64,000 nt of DNA from assembly GCA_963848675.1 (NCBI GenBank), contig CAWKEY010000070.1, forward strand, positions 55,815-119,814, written 5' to 3'. The translations under genes were made by a program, and so were the position numbers. The notes under the pieces were generated by a model. The model saw nothing but the letters and a program-made list of their open reading frames with translations, was not told where the DNA came from and did not search any database. Positions 23,649-33,808 of the stretch are shown one piece after another (the first letter of the stretch is position 1; each line of letters begins with the position of its first letter). The stretch is from CAWKEY01 sp963848675 (GTDB lineage: Bacteria; Pseudomonadota; Gammaproteobacteria; Methylococcales; Methylomonadaceae).

Positions 23649-24659
23649 ATGCACAAGGTCACATTGATAAAAGGTGATGGTATTGGCCCATCCATCATGG
23701 ATGAGGCAGTTAAGGTTATTGACGCGGCAGGCGTAGACATTCAGTGGGAAGAAGCCTATGCCGGCATGTCGGCGTTCGAGAAATTCGGCACCCCGCTACC
23801 AGATGAAACCATGGCCTCCATCGACAGAACCCGGCTGGCCTTCAAAGGGCCGTTGACAACAGTTGTGGGTACAGGGTTTAGAAGCATAAATGTCGCCCTT
23901 CGGCAGAAGTACGAGTTGTATGCCAATATCCGCCCGGCCAAAAGCTGGCCCGGCGTCAAGACGCGTTTTGAGAATGTCGATATTGTGATCGCGCGCGAAA
24001 ACACCGAAGGTTTGTATGCGGGGCTTGAACATTACCTGACACCCAAGAAAGATATCGCCGAAAGTTTGGCCGTGGTTACCCGGGCGGGTTCTCAGCGGAT
24101 TGTAGAGTATGCGTTTAAATATGCGCGCGAAAATAACCGCAAAAAAGTCACCGTTTGCCATAAAGCCAATATCTTAAAATACACGCAGGGCCTGTTTCTC
24201 GACGTTGCCAGAGAAGTTGCCCAACAATATACCGATATCGAGTTCGACGAAAAAATCATCGATGCGGCCTGTATGCACCTGGTGATGAATCCCAGCCAGT
24301 TTGATGTTATCGTCTGTACCAATATGTTTGGCGATATTCTGTCCGATTTAACGGCCGGTCTGGTCGGCGGCCTGGGTCTGATTCCCGGCGCCAATATTGG
24401 CGATGATGCCGCCTTGTTTGAAGCTGTGCACGGCAGCGCCCCCGATATTGCCGGCAAAAATCTGGCCAATCCAACGGCGGTCATCATGGCCGGTGTGATG
24501 ATGTTGAACCATCTGGGTGAATACGGCGCCGCGGAAAAAGTGCAGAAGGCCGTTGAAAAAGTGGTGAATGAGGGTATTTTTGTGACGCCTGATCTTAACC
24601 CTCAATCCAAGGCAGGAACGATTGAAATGGGCAATGCGATTGTTTCGGCGATGAAGTAG
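23649..24659 (+). CDS. Isocitrate dehydrogenase (NAD+), isopropylmalate dehydrogenase superfamily
   Basis: A 336-residue beta-decarboxylating dehydrogenase of the short, NAD-type isocitrate dehydrogenase group. Visible: GDGIGPSIMDEAVKVI, the substrate loop GTGFRSINVALRQKYELYAN, ARENTEGLYAG, CHKANILKYTQGLF with the catalytic Lys, and NMFGDILSDL. The cofactor segment is HGSAPDIAGKNLANPTAVIM: Asp-Ile replaces the Lys-Tyr seen in icd at 10553, which predicts NAD. Ser in GFRSIN and the absence of leuB-specific features favour isocitrate over isopropylmalate. Homoisocitrate or tartrate cannot be fully excluded. It lies 227 bases upstream of acnB on the same strand. Confidence 0.88.
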   Translation: MHKVTLIKGDGIGPSIMDEAVKVIDAAGVDIQWEEAYAGMSAFEKFGTPLPDETMASIDRTRLAFKGPLTTVVGTGFRSINVALRQKYELYANIRPAKSWPGVKTRFENVDIVIARENTEGLYAGLEHYLTPKKDIAESLAVVTRAGSQRIVEYAFKYARENNRKKVTVCHKANILKYTQGLFLDVAREVAQQYTDIEFDEKIIDAACMHLVMNPSQFDVIVCTNMFGDILSDLTAGLVGGLGLIPGANIGDDAALFEAVHGSAPDIAGKNLANPTAVIMAGVMMLNHLGEYGAAEKVQKAVEKVVNEGIFVTPDLNPQSKAGTIEMGNAIVSAMK

Positions 24660-24886
24660 CCATCAAACTGGAATGCACATTGGCGACACGTTTTTTCCCA
24701 CTGTTTCGTGACAGTTATTCAAGGAACCCTGATTAAATCCTTTGGTAAGCTCAGTACGAACGTTGCTATTTTTTATCAATAAGTTGCGTTCGTGATGAGT
24801 CCTTCGATACACTCAGGACAAGCTTGTTGAGCTATTAGCGTAACTGAATTTAGCGCTCCTTATTCATTCCTCAATAGGAACTCCCC

Positions 24887-27505
24887 ATGCTAGAAAACTA
24901 CCGTAAACATGTTGAAGAACGTGCCGCTCAGGGTGTTGTGCCCAAGCCGCTGGATGCGGCCCAAGTTGCAGCTTTGGTTGAATTGATCAAACAGCCGCCG
25001 GCCGGTGACGACTGCATGGATGCAGGAGGTAGAGCAACGCATGGAGCAGTTGCCGAGGACGATTTTCTGCTCGATCTGCTGGCCAATCGCATTCCCGCAG
25101 GTGTCGACGAAGCCGCTTATGTCAAAGCCGGATTTTTGGCGGCCATCGCCAAGGGCGAGATCAGTTCACCCATTCTGGATGCCGCGCGTGCCACCGAACT
25201 ATTGGGCACCATGCTCGGCGGCTACAACATCGCGCCGTTGATCGATTTACTGGATAACGCTGCATTGGCGCCGATTGCGGCCAAAGCGCTGGCGCATACC
25301 CTGCTGGTATTTGATGCCTTTCATGATGTTCAGGAAAAAGCTGATGCCGGCAACGGCTTCGCCAAACAGGTTTTAAATGCCTGGGCGGAAGCCGAATGGT
25401 TCACCAGCAAGCCCCGAGTGCCTGAAAAATTGACCGTGACCGTTTTCAAAGTCACCGGTGAAACCAATACCGACGATTTGTCGCCGGCCCCCGATGCCTG
25501 GTCCAGACCCGATATTCCCTTGCATGCCAAAGCCATGCTAAAAATGCCAAGAGAGGGCATTAACAACGCGGAACAACAGATTGCAGAGCTGAAAACTAAA
25601 GGATTTCCGGTGGCTTATGTCGGCGATGTAGTCGGCACCGGTTCCTCGCGCAAGTCGGCAACCAATTCGGTGTTATGGTTCATGGGCAACGATATTCCCC
25701 ATGTGCCTAATAAACGCGAGGGCGGGGTCTGTATCGGCGGTAAAATCGCGCCGATTTTCTTCAATACCATGGAAGATTCCGGCGCCTTGCCTTTCGAATG
25801 CGATGTCACCCAAATGAATATGGGTGATGTGATTGATATTTATCCCTACCAGGGTGTGGTCAAGCGCCACGGCAGTGATGCAGTGATTGCCGAATTCGCC
25901 TTGAAAACCGACATTATTCTCGATGAAGTGCGCGCCGGCGGGCGTATTCCGCTGATTATCGGCCGCGGCTTGACCGATCGCGCCCGTAAAGCCTTGGGCT
26001 TGAAGACCTCCAATATTTTCCGCCGGCCCCAGGATGTCGCCGACAGCGATGAGGGCTTTACCCTGGCGCAGAAAATGGTGGGCAAAGCCTGTGGTGTGAA
26101 AGGCGTTCGCCCCGGCACCTACTGCGAACCGCACATGACCACAGTCGGCTCGCAGGATACGACCGGCCCCATGACCCGCGATGAATTGAAAGATCTGGCC
26201 TGTCTGGGCTTTTCAGCCGATCTGGTGTTGCAATCTTTCTGCCATACTGCGGCCTATCCGAAACCGGTCGATGTGGAAACGCAGCATACCCTGCCCGATT
26301 TTATTATGAACCGCGGCGGCGTGTCCTTGCGCCCGGGTGACGGCATCATTCACTCCTGGCTCAATCGCATGTTGTTGCCCGATACGGTTGGTACCGGCGG
26401 TGATTCGCATACCCGTTTTCCGATCGGTATTTCGTTTCCGGCCGGTTCCGGGCTGGTGGCTTTTGCTGCAGCAACGGGCGTGATGCCGCTGGACATGCCC
26501 GAATCGGTGCTGGTGCGCTTTAAAGGCGAGATGCAGCCGGGCATTACCCTGCGCGATCTAGTCAATGCCATTCCTTATGCTGCGATAAAGCGCGGCTTGC
26601 TGACGGTCGAGAAAAAAGGCAAGAAAAACGTTTTTTCCGGTCGTATTCTTGAAATCGAGGGCTTGCCGGATTTGAAAGTGGAACAGGCCTTTGAATTATC
26701 CGATGCTTCCGCCGAAAGATCCGCCGGCGGCTGTACCATCCGTCTGCATGAAGGGCCTATCCGCGAATACCTGAATTCCAATGTCACCCTGTTGAAATGG
26801 ATGATTTCCGAAGGTTACGGCGACGTACGCACTCTGGAGCGCCGCATTAAAGGCATGCAAGACTGGCTGGCCAAGCCGGTATTGCTGGAAGCGGATGCCG
26901 ATGCCGAATACTTTGAAATCATCGAAATTGATTTGAATGAAATCAAGGAACCGCTGCTGGCTTGCCCTAATGACCCGGATGACATCAAGCCTTTGTCTGA
27001 AGTGGCAGGCACTCACATTGATGAAGTCTTTTTGGGTTCCTGCATGACCAATATCGGTCATTTCCGCGCCGCTGGCAAATTGCTGGAACAACTGAAAGGT
27101 GAACTGCCGACGCGTTTATGGGTGGCGCCGCCGACCAAAATGGATCAGACCCAGTTGACCGAAGAAGGCTATTACAGCACCTTCGGTAAAGCCGGCGCCC
27201 GTACCGAAATGCCGGGTTGTTCGTTGTGCATGGGTAACCAGGCGCGCGTGGCGGAAAATTCCACGGTGGTTTCCACCTCGACACGCAATTTCCCCAACCG
27301 GCTGGGGAACGGCGCCAATGTCTATCTGGCATCGGCCGAGCTGGCGGCCGTATGCTCCATTCTGGGCAAAATTCCAACGCTGGAAGAGTACATGCACTAC
27401 GCCGACCAGATCGGCAAAACTGCTGACGATACCTACCGCTACCTGAATTTTGACAAGATGGCGAGCTATCAGAACAAAGCCGAAAAAGTGGTCTTGTCTG
27501 ATTAA
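24887..27505 (+). CDS. acnB: Aconitate hydratase B
   Basis: An 872-residue AcnB, the family's usual length. It isomerises citrate and isocitrate in the TCA cycle. The HEAT-like N-terminal domain is followed by the swivel domain (GETNTDDLSPAPDAWSRPDI, GDVVGTGSSRKSATNSVLWF). The [4Fe-4S] cluster Cys residues are in FLGSCMTNIGHF and PGCSLCMGN. DSHTRFPIGISFPAGSG carries the substrate-site residues. With the two isocitrate dehydrogenases in the window it covers citrate to 2-oxoglutarate. Confidence 0.97.
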   Translation: MLENYRKHVEERAAQGVVPKPLDAAQVAALVELIKQPPAGDDCMDAGGRATHGAVAEDDFLLDLLANRIPAGVDEAAYVKAGFLAAIAKGEISSPILDAARATELLGTMLGGYNIAPLIDLLDNAALAPIAAKALAHTLLVFDAFHDVQEKADAGNGFAKQVLNAWAEAEWFTSKPRVPEKLTVTVFKVTGETNTDDLSPAPDAWSRPDIPLHAKAMLKMPREGINNAEQQIAELKTKGFPVAYVGDVVGTGSSRKSATNSVLWFMGNDIPHVPNKREGGVCIGGKIAPIFFNTMEDSGALPFECDVTQMNMGDVIDIYPYQGVVKRHGSDAVIAEFALKTDIILDEVRAGGRIPLIIGRGLTDRARKALGLKTSNIFRRPQDVADSDEGFTLAQKMVGKACGVKGVRPGTYCEPHMTTVGSQDTTGPMTRDELKDLACLGFSADLVLQSFCHTAAYPKPVDVETQHTLPDFIMNRGGVSLRPGDGIIHSWLNRMLLPDTVGTGGDSHTRFPIGISFPAGSGLVAFAAATGVMPLDMPESVLVRFKGEMQPGITLRDLVNAIPYAAIKRGLLTVEKKGKKNVFSGRILEIEGLPDLKVEQAFELSDASAERSAGGCTIRLHEGPIREYLNSNVTLLKWMISEGYGDVRTLERRIKGMQDWLAKPVLLEADADAEYFEIIEIDLNEIKEPLLACPNDPDDIKPLSEVAGTHIDEVFLGSCMTNIGHFRAAGKLLEQLKGELPTRLWVAPPTKMDQTQLTEEGYYSTFGKAGARTEMPGCSLCMGNQARVAENSTVVSTSTRNFPNRLGNGANVYLASAELAAVCSILGKIPTLEEYMHYADQIGKTADDTYRYLNFDKMASYQNKAEKVVLSD

Positions 27506-27737
27506 CATAAAAATAAGATAACTATTCAGCGTTTTTTGCAAGGTGTCTGATTGTACTGTCATTTCGACCAACGGGAGAAATCTTAAGCACGGGCTCATGA
27601 GTACAGGCTTCAAGATTCCTCGCTCTGCTCGGAATGACATATGATGCTGAATAGTTACAAAATAAGCTGCATACTGCCACGTTTGCGGAATCCTTATTAC
27701 CGCGAAGCGCACGCAGGACACGAAGAAAAAATACCCA

Positions 27738-27766
27738 ACTTCGTGCTCTTCGTGTCCTTCGTGGTG
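27738..27766 (+). repeat. 29-bp dispersed repeat, copy 2
   Basis: Exact copy of 10466-10494, in the same orientation. A partial inverse GACACGAAGAAAAA lies directly to its left at about 27718. The gap 27506-27782 otherwise holds a short CATTTCGACC...GGAATGAC type repeat and no gene. Confidence 0.85.
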
Positions 27767-27782
27767 AAAACAAAGTGAGTGG

Positions 27783-28964
27783 ATGTTAAAAAAACTAGTT
27801 CAAAAAGCCTTGCCAGCGCCAACCAATAGCTATCCCAATGTGGCCGGGCTATTGCAAAGGCAATATCAATTTCAGATTACCCATCGTCATGCCCGATACG
27901 ATGCGGCGCAGGCGATGGCGCTAGACAAATTACAGGAACTGATGGAAAAGTTACTGGCTTGCATGGAATACGAGCAACAATCATCCTTGCAAAAAATACT
28001 GTCCAGCTATCCGGGCGCCTGCCAAAGTCTTTATATTTTTGGCGATGTGGGCCGGGGCAAATCCATGCTGATGCATTTGTTTTATGAGGCTTGCCCGATT
28101 GGCCAAAAACGGCGGATTCATTTCTTTTCGTTCATGCAGGAAGTGCATGGTTTTCTCCATCACTGGCGTAAAAATCACGACTCGGACGCCATTATGGCCT
28201 TGGCAAAAACCATTAGGGAATCGGCGCAGTTGCTTTGTTTTGATGAGTTTCATGTGACCGACATTGCCGATGCCATGATTCTGGGCCGGTTGTTCAGCAA
28301 ATTGTTCGATCTGGGTGTGGTCGTGGTGATGACCTCAAACATTCACCCCAACGATTTATATCAGGGCGGTTTACAGCGCGAGCTGTTTTTGCCGTTTATC
28401 AGAATGTTACAAGAAAAAGCAGATACCATTGAGCTGGTGGCGCAGGAAGATTACCGGCTGGGCCGCCTGCAGGCAATGGAATCGACCTATTTGTATCCGC
28501 TCAATGCGCAGACATCGGAAATTATCTGGCAGACTTATCAGCAAATGACCGATTTCTCAGCTATAAAGCCGGGCACTGTCGAGGTATTTGGCAGAAAGGT
28601 GGTATTGACCGCGGTTTCGGGGGGGGTGGCGCTGACGACCTTTGACGAATTGTGCGCACAAGCCCTGGGATCAGCGGATTATCTTGAAATCGCCCGCGAA
28701 TTCAATACCTTGATCATGGCAGGCATTCCACGATTGACGGCGGATAAACGTAATGAGGCCAGACGTTTTGTGACCCTGATTGATGCGCTCTACGAACATA
28801 AGGTGAAACTGATCTGCAGTGCCGATGTGCAGCCGCAGGAACTATATATCGAAGGCGACGGCAGCTTTGAGTTTAAACGCACGGTGTCGCGGTTAATCGA
28901 AATGCAGTCGAAAAGCTATTTGCTGGGCAAACATATTGCCGTGGAAGAAGCGCTCTACGGTTAG
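27783..28964 (+). CDS. zapE: Cell division protein ZapE (AFG1-like ATPase)
   Basis: A 393-residue AAA+ ATPase of the ZapE/AFG1 family. In E. coli ZapE associates with the Z-ring under stress. Walker A is GDVGRGKSMLMHLF (about 82-95) and Walker B is LLCFDEFHVTDIADAMILGR, a strong family signature. The FVTLIDALYEHKVKLICSAD block near the end is also typical. The ATG at 27783 lies just after the repeat-containing gap. The next gene is on the opposite strand. Confidence 0.93.
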   Translation: MLKKLVQKALPAPTNSYPNVAGLLQRQYQFQITHRHARYDAAQAMALDKLQELMEKLLACMEYEQQSSLQKILSSYPGACQSLYIFGDVGRGKSMLMHLFYEACPIGQKRRIHFFSFMQEVHGFLHHWRKNHDSDAIMALAKTIRESAQLLCFDEFHVTDIADAMILGRLFSKLFDLGVVVVMTSNIHPNDLYQGGLQRELFLPFIRMLQEKADTIELVAQEDYRLGRLQAMESTYLYPLNAQTSEIIWQTYQQMTDFSAIKPGTVEVFGRKVVLTAVSGGVALTTFDELCAQALGSADYLEIAREFNTLIMAGIPRLTADKRNEARRFVTLIDALYEHKVKLICSADVQPQELYIEGDGSFEFKRTVSRLIEMQSKSYLLGKHIAVEEALYG

Positions 28965-28998
28965 CAGGTTTATATCGGGTAGCGAAAGTGCGCTGAGT

Positions 28999-29811
28999 CT
29001 ACCGGGTTTTTTCCACTTTGACCAAAATGCGCAGCCGGTCTTGACGCGTTTGCAGTGTCCGGGAAAATGTGCCGTAGCCGCTGCTGTCACTGCTTTCATC
29101 GGTGCCGCCCAGTTCTGCCCATTCTCCCAGCTTTATCTTCAGCGTTGACCGTGCGTCCTGGGTTTCAAGGTGATCATGTGCGTTCAATTTATCTGACCAG
29201 GGCGCTACTTCCAGAATGACTTGATTGCCAGCCAGGCGCGGCGTAACGGCAAAGCCGGTGCTGGCTTCGATGAATTGGGTTTGGCTTGTAATCAGCGGGA
29301 AGCCGTAGATGGAGGTATCAATGCTGACGTTCTCCACTGGATGGATGCTGCCGGTTTTAATGTAGGCGGTGTTGCCTTCCAGCGTGGTGATGGTTTGGCG
29401 GGTCTCGTCAGTATTTTGTCCCTGGGTTTGGTAAACATGAGCGCTGATGCGTCCGCTGAATTGTGATGGCTGATCAACGGGCATGTGCATACGCGCCCTG
29501 GCAGCGGCGTTCAGTTCATCAGCACTGCTGGAACGGCTTTGCAATACCGTGATGGCGAGATTACTGACAGGCGTATCCAGGTGGCTCACCAAGGCATTAA
29601 TCTCCTCAAGCCGGTCAGGTGTGGTTCTGATGATTAAGTTCGATCCGTCGGCAATGACCGGTGTGCTGTTTTCCAGTAACGCTTCGAGCAAGGGTTGAAC
29701 TTCTGATGCCGGACGGTTGCGCAGGGGGATCACTTCAAGCATGGTATCCTGGGCCCCTACCGGCGAACTCAGGAGGGTCATGACGATGGCTAGGCAACGT
29801 TTTTTGTTCAC
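28999..29811 (-). CDS. Secretin N-domain protein (type II/III secretin-like), exported
   Basis: A 270-residue exported protein. A signal peptide spans residues 1-20 (CLAIVMTLLSSPVGA). Residues about 25-85 form a secretin N-domain (LEVIPLRNRPASEVQPLLEA, NLIIRTTPDRLEEINALVSH). The remainder looks like the start of a secretin beta-domain (GFAVTPRLAGNQVILEVAPW). A full secretin is 500-700 residues, so this one lacks most of the pore. No other secretion genes are nearby. It may be a stand-alone periplasmic protein. The gene reads towards zapE; glgX and glgA1 lie upstream on the same strand, so all three may share a transcript. Confidence 0.8.
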   Translation of the reverse strand: MNKKRCLAIVMTLLSSPVGAQDTMLEVIPLRNRPASEVQPLLEALLENSTPVIADGSNLIIRTTPDRLEEINALVSHLDTPVSNLAITVLQSRSSSADELNAAARARMHMPVDQPSQFSGRISAHVYQTQGQNTDETRQTITTLEGNTAYIKTGSIHPVENVSIDTSIYGFPLITSQTQFIEASTGFAVTPRLAGNQVILEVAPWSDKLNAHDHLETQDARSTLKIKLGEWAELGGTDESSDSSGYGTFSRTLQTRQDRLRILVKVEKTR

Positions 29812-29835
29812 CGCTGGTCTCCCCAGAAAGTCTTA

Positions 29836-31269
29836 CTAAATACTGCTATATAGCACTAGATATTGTTCGGCACTTTGCCGCCAGGAAAAGTCTTTTTTCA
29901 TGGCCGTGATCTGCATTTTCTTCCAGACAGTATGATGGCTGTATAAGAGCAGGGCGCGTTTGATGGCTTCCACTAATGCGCCCGAACTGGCCTGGTTGAA
30001 AACAATGCCGGAGGCCGTTTTGTGGTCTATCGTTGCAGGTGAGGCATCCACGACCGTATCGGCTAGACCACCGGTTTTCCTTACGATCGGCAGGGTGCCA
30101 TAGCGCTGGCTGTACATCTGATTCAGGCCGCAGGGTTCAAATCGTGACGGCATCAGGAAGATATCGCTGCCCGCTTCGATAAGATGGGCCAGTGCTTCAT
30201 CGTAGCCTAGGGTGATAGCGATTTTGTTCGGATATAAGCGCGCCAGATTTTGCAGGCGCTGCTCAAAATCCTTGTTGCCGGCACCCAGTAATACAAACTG
30301 CATGGGCATGTCGACCATCTCGGGCAGGCACTCTATTACCAGATCGATACCTTTTTGTTCAACCAGCCGGCTGATCAGGCCAAACACCGTGACATGGTCA
30401 TTAACCGGCAGCGACAATCTGCGTTGCAATTCGGATTTGTTGAGGGGTTTTTTATGTAATGAGCTGGGGTTATAGGTCTGTGCGATATAAGGATCGGTTT
30501 CGGGGCTCCATTGTTCAATATCAATGCCGTTAAGAATGCCGCTTAAGGCATCCTTGCGATAATTTAATAATCCTTCCAGGCCATAACCCAAGGCGGGAGT
30601 TTGAATTTCCAGTGCGTAGCTGGGGCTGACGGTAGTGATGCGGTCTGAATAGACCAGTCCGCCTTTGATGAAAGACAGCATGCCGTGAAATTCAAGGCCA
30701 TCAGGATGCCATAACTGGCCCGGCAAGTTTAATGTCGTGATTTGGCTGCCATGGAATAAACCCTGGTAAGCCATGTTATGTATGGTGAATACGGTTTTCG
30801 GCCGGTCCTCTTCTAGCGACAGCAATGCAGGCACCAGGCCGCTTTGCCAGTCATTACAATGCACGATGTCGGGTTTCCAGTCCTGATGGATCCGATTCAT
30901 GGCGACTTCAACGGCAATCCGGCAAAACAGGGCAAAACGTTCATGGTTGTTAGCCCAGGCATCGCCGTTTGCATCCAGATAAGGATTGCCCGGGTAGTTA
31001 TAAAATTCAGGATAATCGACCAGCCAGACGCTAAGCTGAGTATCTGGCAAGCGCGTTTCCAGTATATTCACATCCCGGTTATCAACGCGCAGGGAGCAAA
31101 GATGGCGGGTTTCTTCATATAGCTTTAACGATTGATAGTAAGGCAGGATCAAGCGCACATCTTGCGACAATTCCGCCAAGGCTTTGGGCAGACTGCCGGA
31201 CACATCAGCGAGACCGCCCGTTTTAATCAGAGGATGCGCTTCACTGGTGACAAAAAGTATTTTTTTCAT
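29836..31269 (-). CDS. glgA: Glycogen synthase 1 (ADP-glucose)
   Basis: A 477-residue GT5 glycogen synthase; it adds glucose from ADP-glucose to alpha-1,4-glucan. The ADP-glucose loop KTGGLADVSGSLPKAL is at about 17-32. HCNDWQSGLVPALL and the C-terminal PSRFEPCGLNQMYSQRYGTL with the conserved Glu are present. A second, closely similar glgA (477 residues) is at 39667. The two are equally complete, so both are probably active. It follows glgX by 42 bases on the minus strand. Confidence 0.95.
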   Translation of the reverse strand: MKKILFVTSEAHPLIKTGGLADVSGSLPKALAELSQDVRLILPYYQSLKLYEETRHLCSLRVDNRDVNILETRLPDTQLSVWLVDYPEFYNYPGNPYLDANGDAWANNHERFALFCRIAVEVAMNRIHQDWKPDIVHCNDWQSGLVPALLSLEEDRPKTVFTIHNMAYQGLFHGSQITTLNLPGQLWHPDGLEFHGMLSFIKGGLVYSDRITTVSPSYALEIQTPALGYGLEGLLNYRKDALSGILNGIDIEQWSPETDPYIAQTYNPSSLHKKPLNKSELQRRLSLPVNDHVTVFGLISRLVEQKGIDLVIECLPEMVDMPMQFVLLGAGNKDFEQRLQNLARLYPNKIAITLGYDEALAHLIEAGSDIFLMPSRFEPCGLNQMYSQRYGTLPIVRKTGGLADTVVDASPATIDHKTASGIVFNQASSGALVEAIKRALLLYSHHTVWKKMQITAMKKDFSWRQSAEQYLVLYSSI

Positions 31270-31311
31270 GAGAATTCCGCTGAAGTCACTGTATAGTCCT
31301 GCGCTAACGGG

Positions 31312-33471
31312 TCAGGCATCCAGCCCATATTCCAGTTCACCGAAAATTTCCGACCACCAGCCCTGGTTACGAAGGTCGCTGGTATTGGCATTTTCGAAAA
31401 CGACTACCGAATGCTCCACTACCTGATATTCGCGAGCACTGACCGGCTTTTGGTCTTGCGGTGCAATAATATCCTTGGGTGATTTGAGAGCCGTGTCTAC
31501 GGCCAGGCACCAGGTTTTTCCCTTAATAAGGGGCAACTCTATGCTGCTTGTTTCGTCCGACATATTCATGATGATATGCAGGTCGCTTTCATTATCGCTG
31601 GCTGCCGCCAGGGTAAATGCTATCATGCCGGCGTTCGGATCGTCCCAGTTTGGCGCTTCGCCGATGTGCGCACCTTGCCAGGTGATATCTGCCAGCTCTC
31701 TACCGCTGATGAGCTTGCCGTTTAAAAAATTACGGCGCATCAGCGAGGCGTGCCGTTTTCTCAGCTTGATCATCTGTTGTGCAAAACGCAGCATGTCGGC
31801 ATTTTGCTTGGTCATGTTCCAGTCTAGCCAGGTCACTTCGTTATCCTGGCAGTAACCATTATTATTGCCATGCTGGCTGTTTAAAAATTCATCACCGGCC
31901 AGCACCATGGGCACGCCTTGACTGAGCAGCAAGATGGCATAGGCGTTTTTAGCCTGTTTACGGCGCAGCGACAGGATGCCCGAATCTTTGGTATCGCCTT
32001 CTACGCCGCAATTGGAGCTCAAGTTATGATTACAGCCATCCCGGTTATGCTCGCCGTTGGCGGCGTTATGTTTTTCGTTGTAACTGAACAAATCATGGAG
32101 GGTAAAGCCGTCATGACAGGTTATGAAGTTGATGCCGCTGATAGGCAGTTGATGCTGATATTCATACAGATCGCTACTGCCGCAGATGCGGGTGGCAACA
32201 TCTCTTATCTGGCCTTTATCGCCACGCAAAAAACGACGGATCGTATCCCGGTAAATACCGTTCCATTCAGCCCAGCGATAGCCGGGGAAGCTGCCGACCT
32301 GATAAAGTCCGGTGGCGTCCCAGGCTTCGGCTATCAGCTTGGTTTTAGCCAGTTGCTCTGACAGCTCAATGCCCCAGACAACCGGTGGATCCTGGAGTAC
32401 TGCGCCATCTTCTCCGCGCGCCAGTGCGCTGGCCAGATCAAAGCGAAAGCCGTCGACGTGCATTTCTCTAACCCAGTATTCCAGGCAGCTGATAATGAAG
32501 CGGGATACCAATGGATGATTCGAGTTGACGGTGTTACCGCAGCCCGTGTAGTCGTGGAAAATACTTTTATCAAATTTGTCGATAAGATAAAAACTGTTGC
32601 CGGTTATGCCTTTAAAATTAATGATAGGTCCGTCTGCGCCGGCTTCTGAAGTATGATTAAAAACGACGTCCATAATGATGCCGATGCCGGCCTTGTGCAG
32701 TGCTTTGACCAGATCACGGAATTCAGTTAGGTGAGTTGCCTGTTCCGGGGTCACGCAATAGCCGGGGTGCGGGCTGAAAAAACTGTGTGTGCTGTAACCC
32801 CAGTAGTTTTTTAGGCCCAATTCCTCGGTGTGTCTGGGGACATCCTGTTCATCAAAGGCCATGACCGGCAATAGTTCAACATGGGTGATGCCGAGCTGCT
32901 GCAGATAAGGTATTTTTTCTATCAAACCGGAAAAAGTGCCCGGATATTTAACCTTTGAGGACGAGTGCCGGGTAAAGCCGCCGACGTGCAATTCATAAAT
33001 AATGGCTTTTTCACTTCTGATGGCAAGCGGGATATCACCTTCCCAATCGTAATCCTCGCCTGTTACTGCGCTGCGCATGGAGCAGTGACTGTTATCACCG
33101 GGAACACAGGCCGCGTGCCGGTTCCAGATTTTTTGGCTGACGGCTCGCGCCCACGGATCCAGCAACAATTTTTCTTTATCAAAACGCAAGCCGGACTGGC
33201 GAGTCTGCGAGGGGCCATCTATGCGCCACGCAAACCAGGTGCCAATGGGTAAATCTTTTACAAACACATGCCAGGAGAAAAAAGTATGATTTTTTTCTTT
33301 TTCCAGCTTGATGATTTGAAAAGGTTTTACGCTGTCCGAGGTTTCAAAAAGCAAAAGCTCCACGTCGGTTGCATGACGGGTGAGTATGGAAAAATTAACG
33401 CCGCCTTCAATCGCTTTGGAACCTTGAGGGTAGGGGCTTCCCGATTTAATCTTGTATTGTATTTTCTGCAT
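31312..33471 (-). CDS. glgX: Glycogen debranching enzyme GlgX (GH13 isoamylase type)
   Basis: A 719-residue GH13 enzyme that hydrolyses alpha-1,6 branches. The N-terminal CBM48-like domain (KSGSPYPQGSKAIEGGVNFS) precedes the catalytic barrel. Catalytic motifs: DVVFNHTSE, VDGFRFDLASALARG (nucleophile Asp), LIAEAWDATGLYQVG (acid/base Glu) and ITCHDGFTLHDLFSYN. The gene starts the glgX-glgA1 minus-strand unit and is divergent from the DUF4912 gene. Confidence 0.95.
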   Translation of the reverse strand: MQKIQYKIKSGSPYPQGSKAIEGGVNFSILTRHATDVELLLFETSDSVKPFQIIKLEKEKNHTFFSWHVFVKDLPIGTWFAWRIDGPSQTRQSGLRFDKEKLLLDPWARAVSQKIWNRHAACVPGDNSHCSMRSAVTGEDYDWEGDIPLAIRSEKAIIYELHVGGFTRHSSSKVKYPGTFSGLIEKIPYLQQLGITHVELLPVMAFDEQDVPRHTEELGLKNYWGYSTHSFFSPHPGYCVTPEQATHLTEFRDLVKALHKAGIGIIMDVVFNHTSEAGADGPIINFKGITGNSFYLIDKFDKSIFHDYTGCGNTVNSNHPLVSRFIISCLEYWVREMHVDGFRFDLASALARGEDGAVLQDPPVVWGIELSEQLAKTKLIAEAWDATGLYQVGSFPGYRWAEWNGIYRDTIRRFLRGDKGQIRDVATRICGSSDLYEYQHQLPISGINFITCHDGFTLHDLFSYNEKHNAANGEHNRDGCNHNLSSNCGVEGDTKDSGILSLRRKQAKNAYAILLLSQGVPMVLAGDEFLNSQHGNNNGYCQDNEVTWLDWNMTKQNADMLRFAQQMIKLRKRHASLMRRNFLNGKLISGRELADITWQGAHIGEAPNWDDPNAGMIAFTLAAASDNESDLHIIMNMSDETSSIELPLIKGKTWCLAVDTALKSPKDIIAPQDQKPVSAREYQVVEHSVVVFENANTSDLRNQGWWSEIFGELEYGLDA

Positions 33472-33808
33472 ATCCTGACCCAGGAGGCTTTCGAAATTGC
33501 ATAGTTTACTGCAAAACAGGGGCGAGTTGCCGCATTTTGCTTAAATTGCGATTAACTATAGGCGATTAATGGATACCGTTTTTTCGCAAACGATGTGCCA
33601 TTTTGTATTTTTTCACCTCGGCTTCTTTTTATGCCTGTCGCGAGAGCTTCGTGATCCTTAAAATATCTTGCATAAATACACGACAAGGGTTAGAGTTTTC
33701 GTGAAAAATAGGGGGTAGAAGCGTTGAAAACCCTATCATTTATGAGACCTGCCTGCAGGGTTTGCGGATGGTTGGTGAACGCGCTACTTAAGACAATATT
33801 TGCTGGTG
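33472..33808. other. Divergent promoter region between glgX and the DUF4912 gene
   Basis: This AT-rich 337-base gap separates two outward-reading units of the glucan island. The glgX ribosome site (CCTGG complement near 33480) is on its left. No RNA gene, clear palindrome or ORF of note is seen. Promoters for both units are expected here. Confidence 0.5.
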
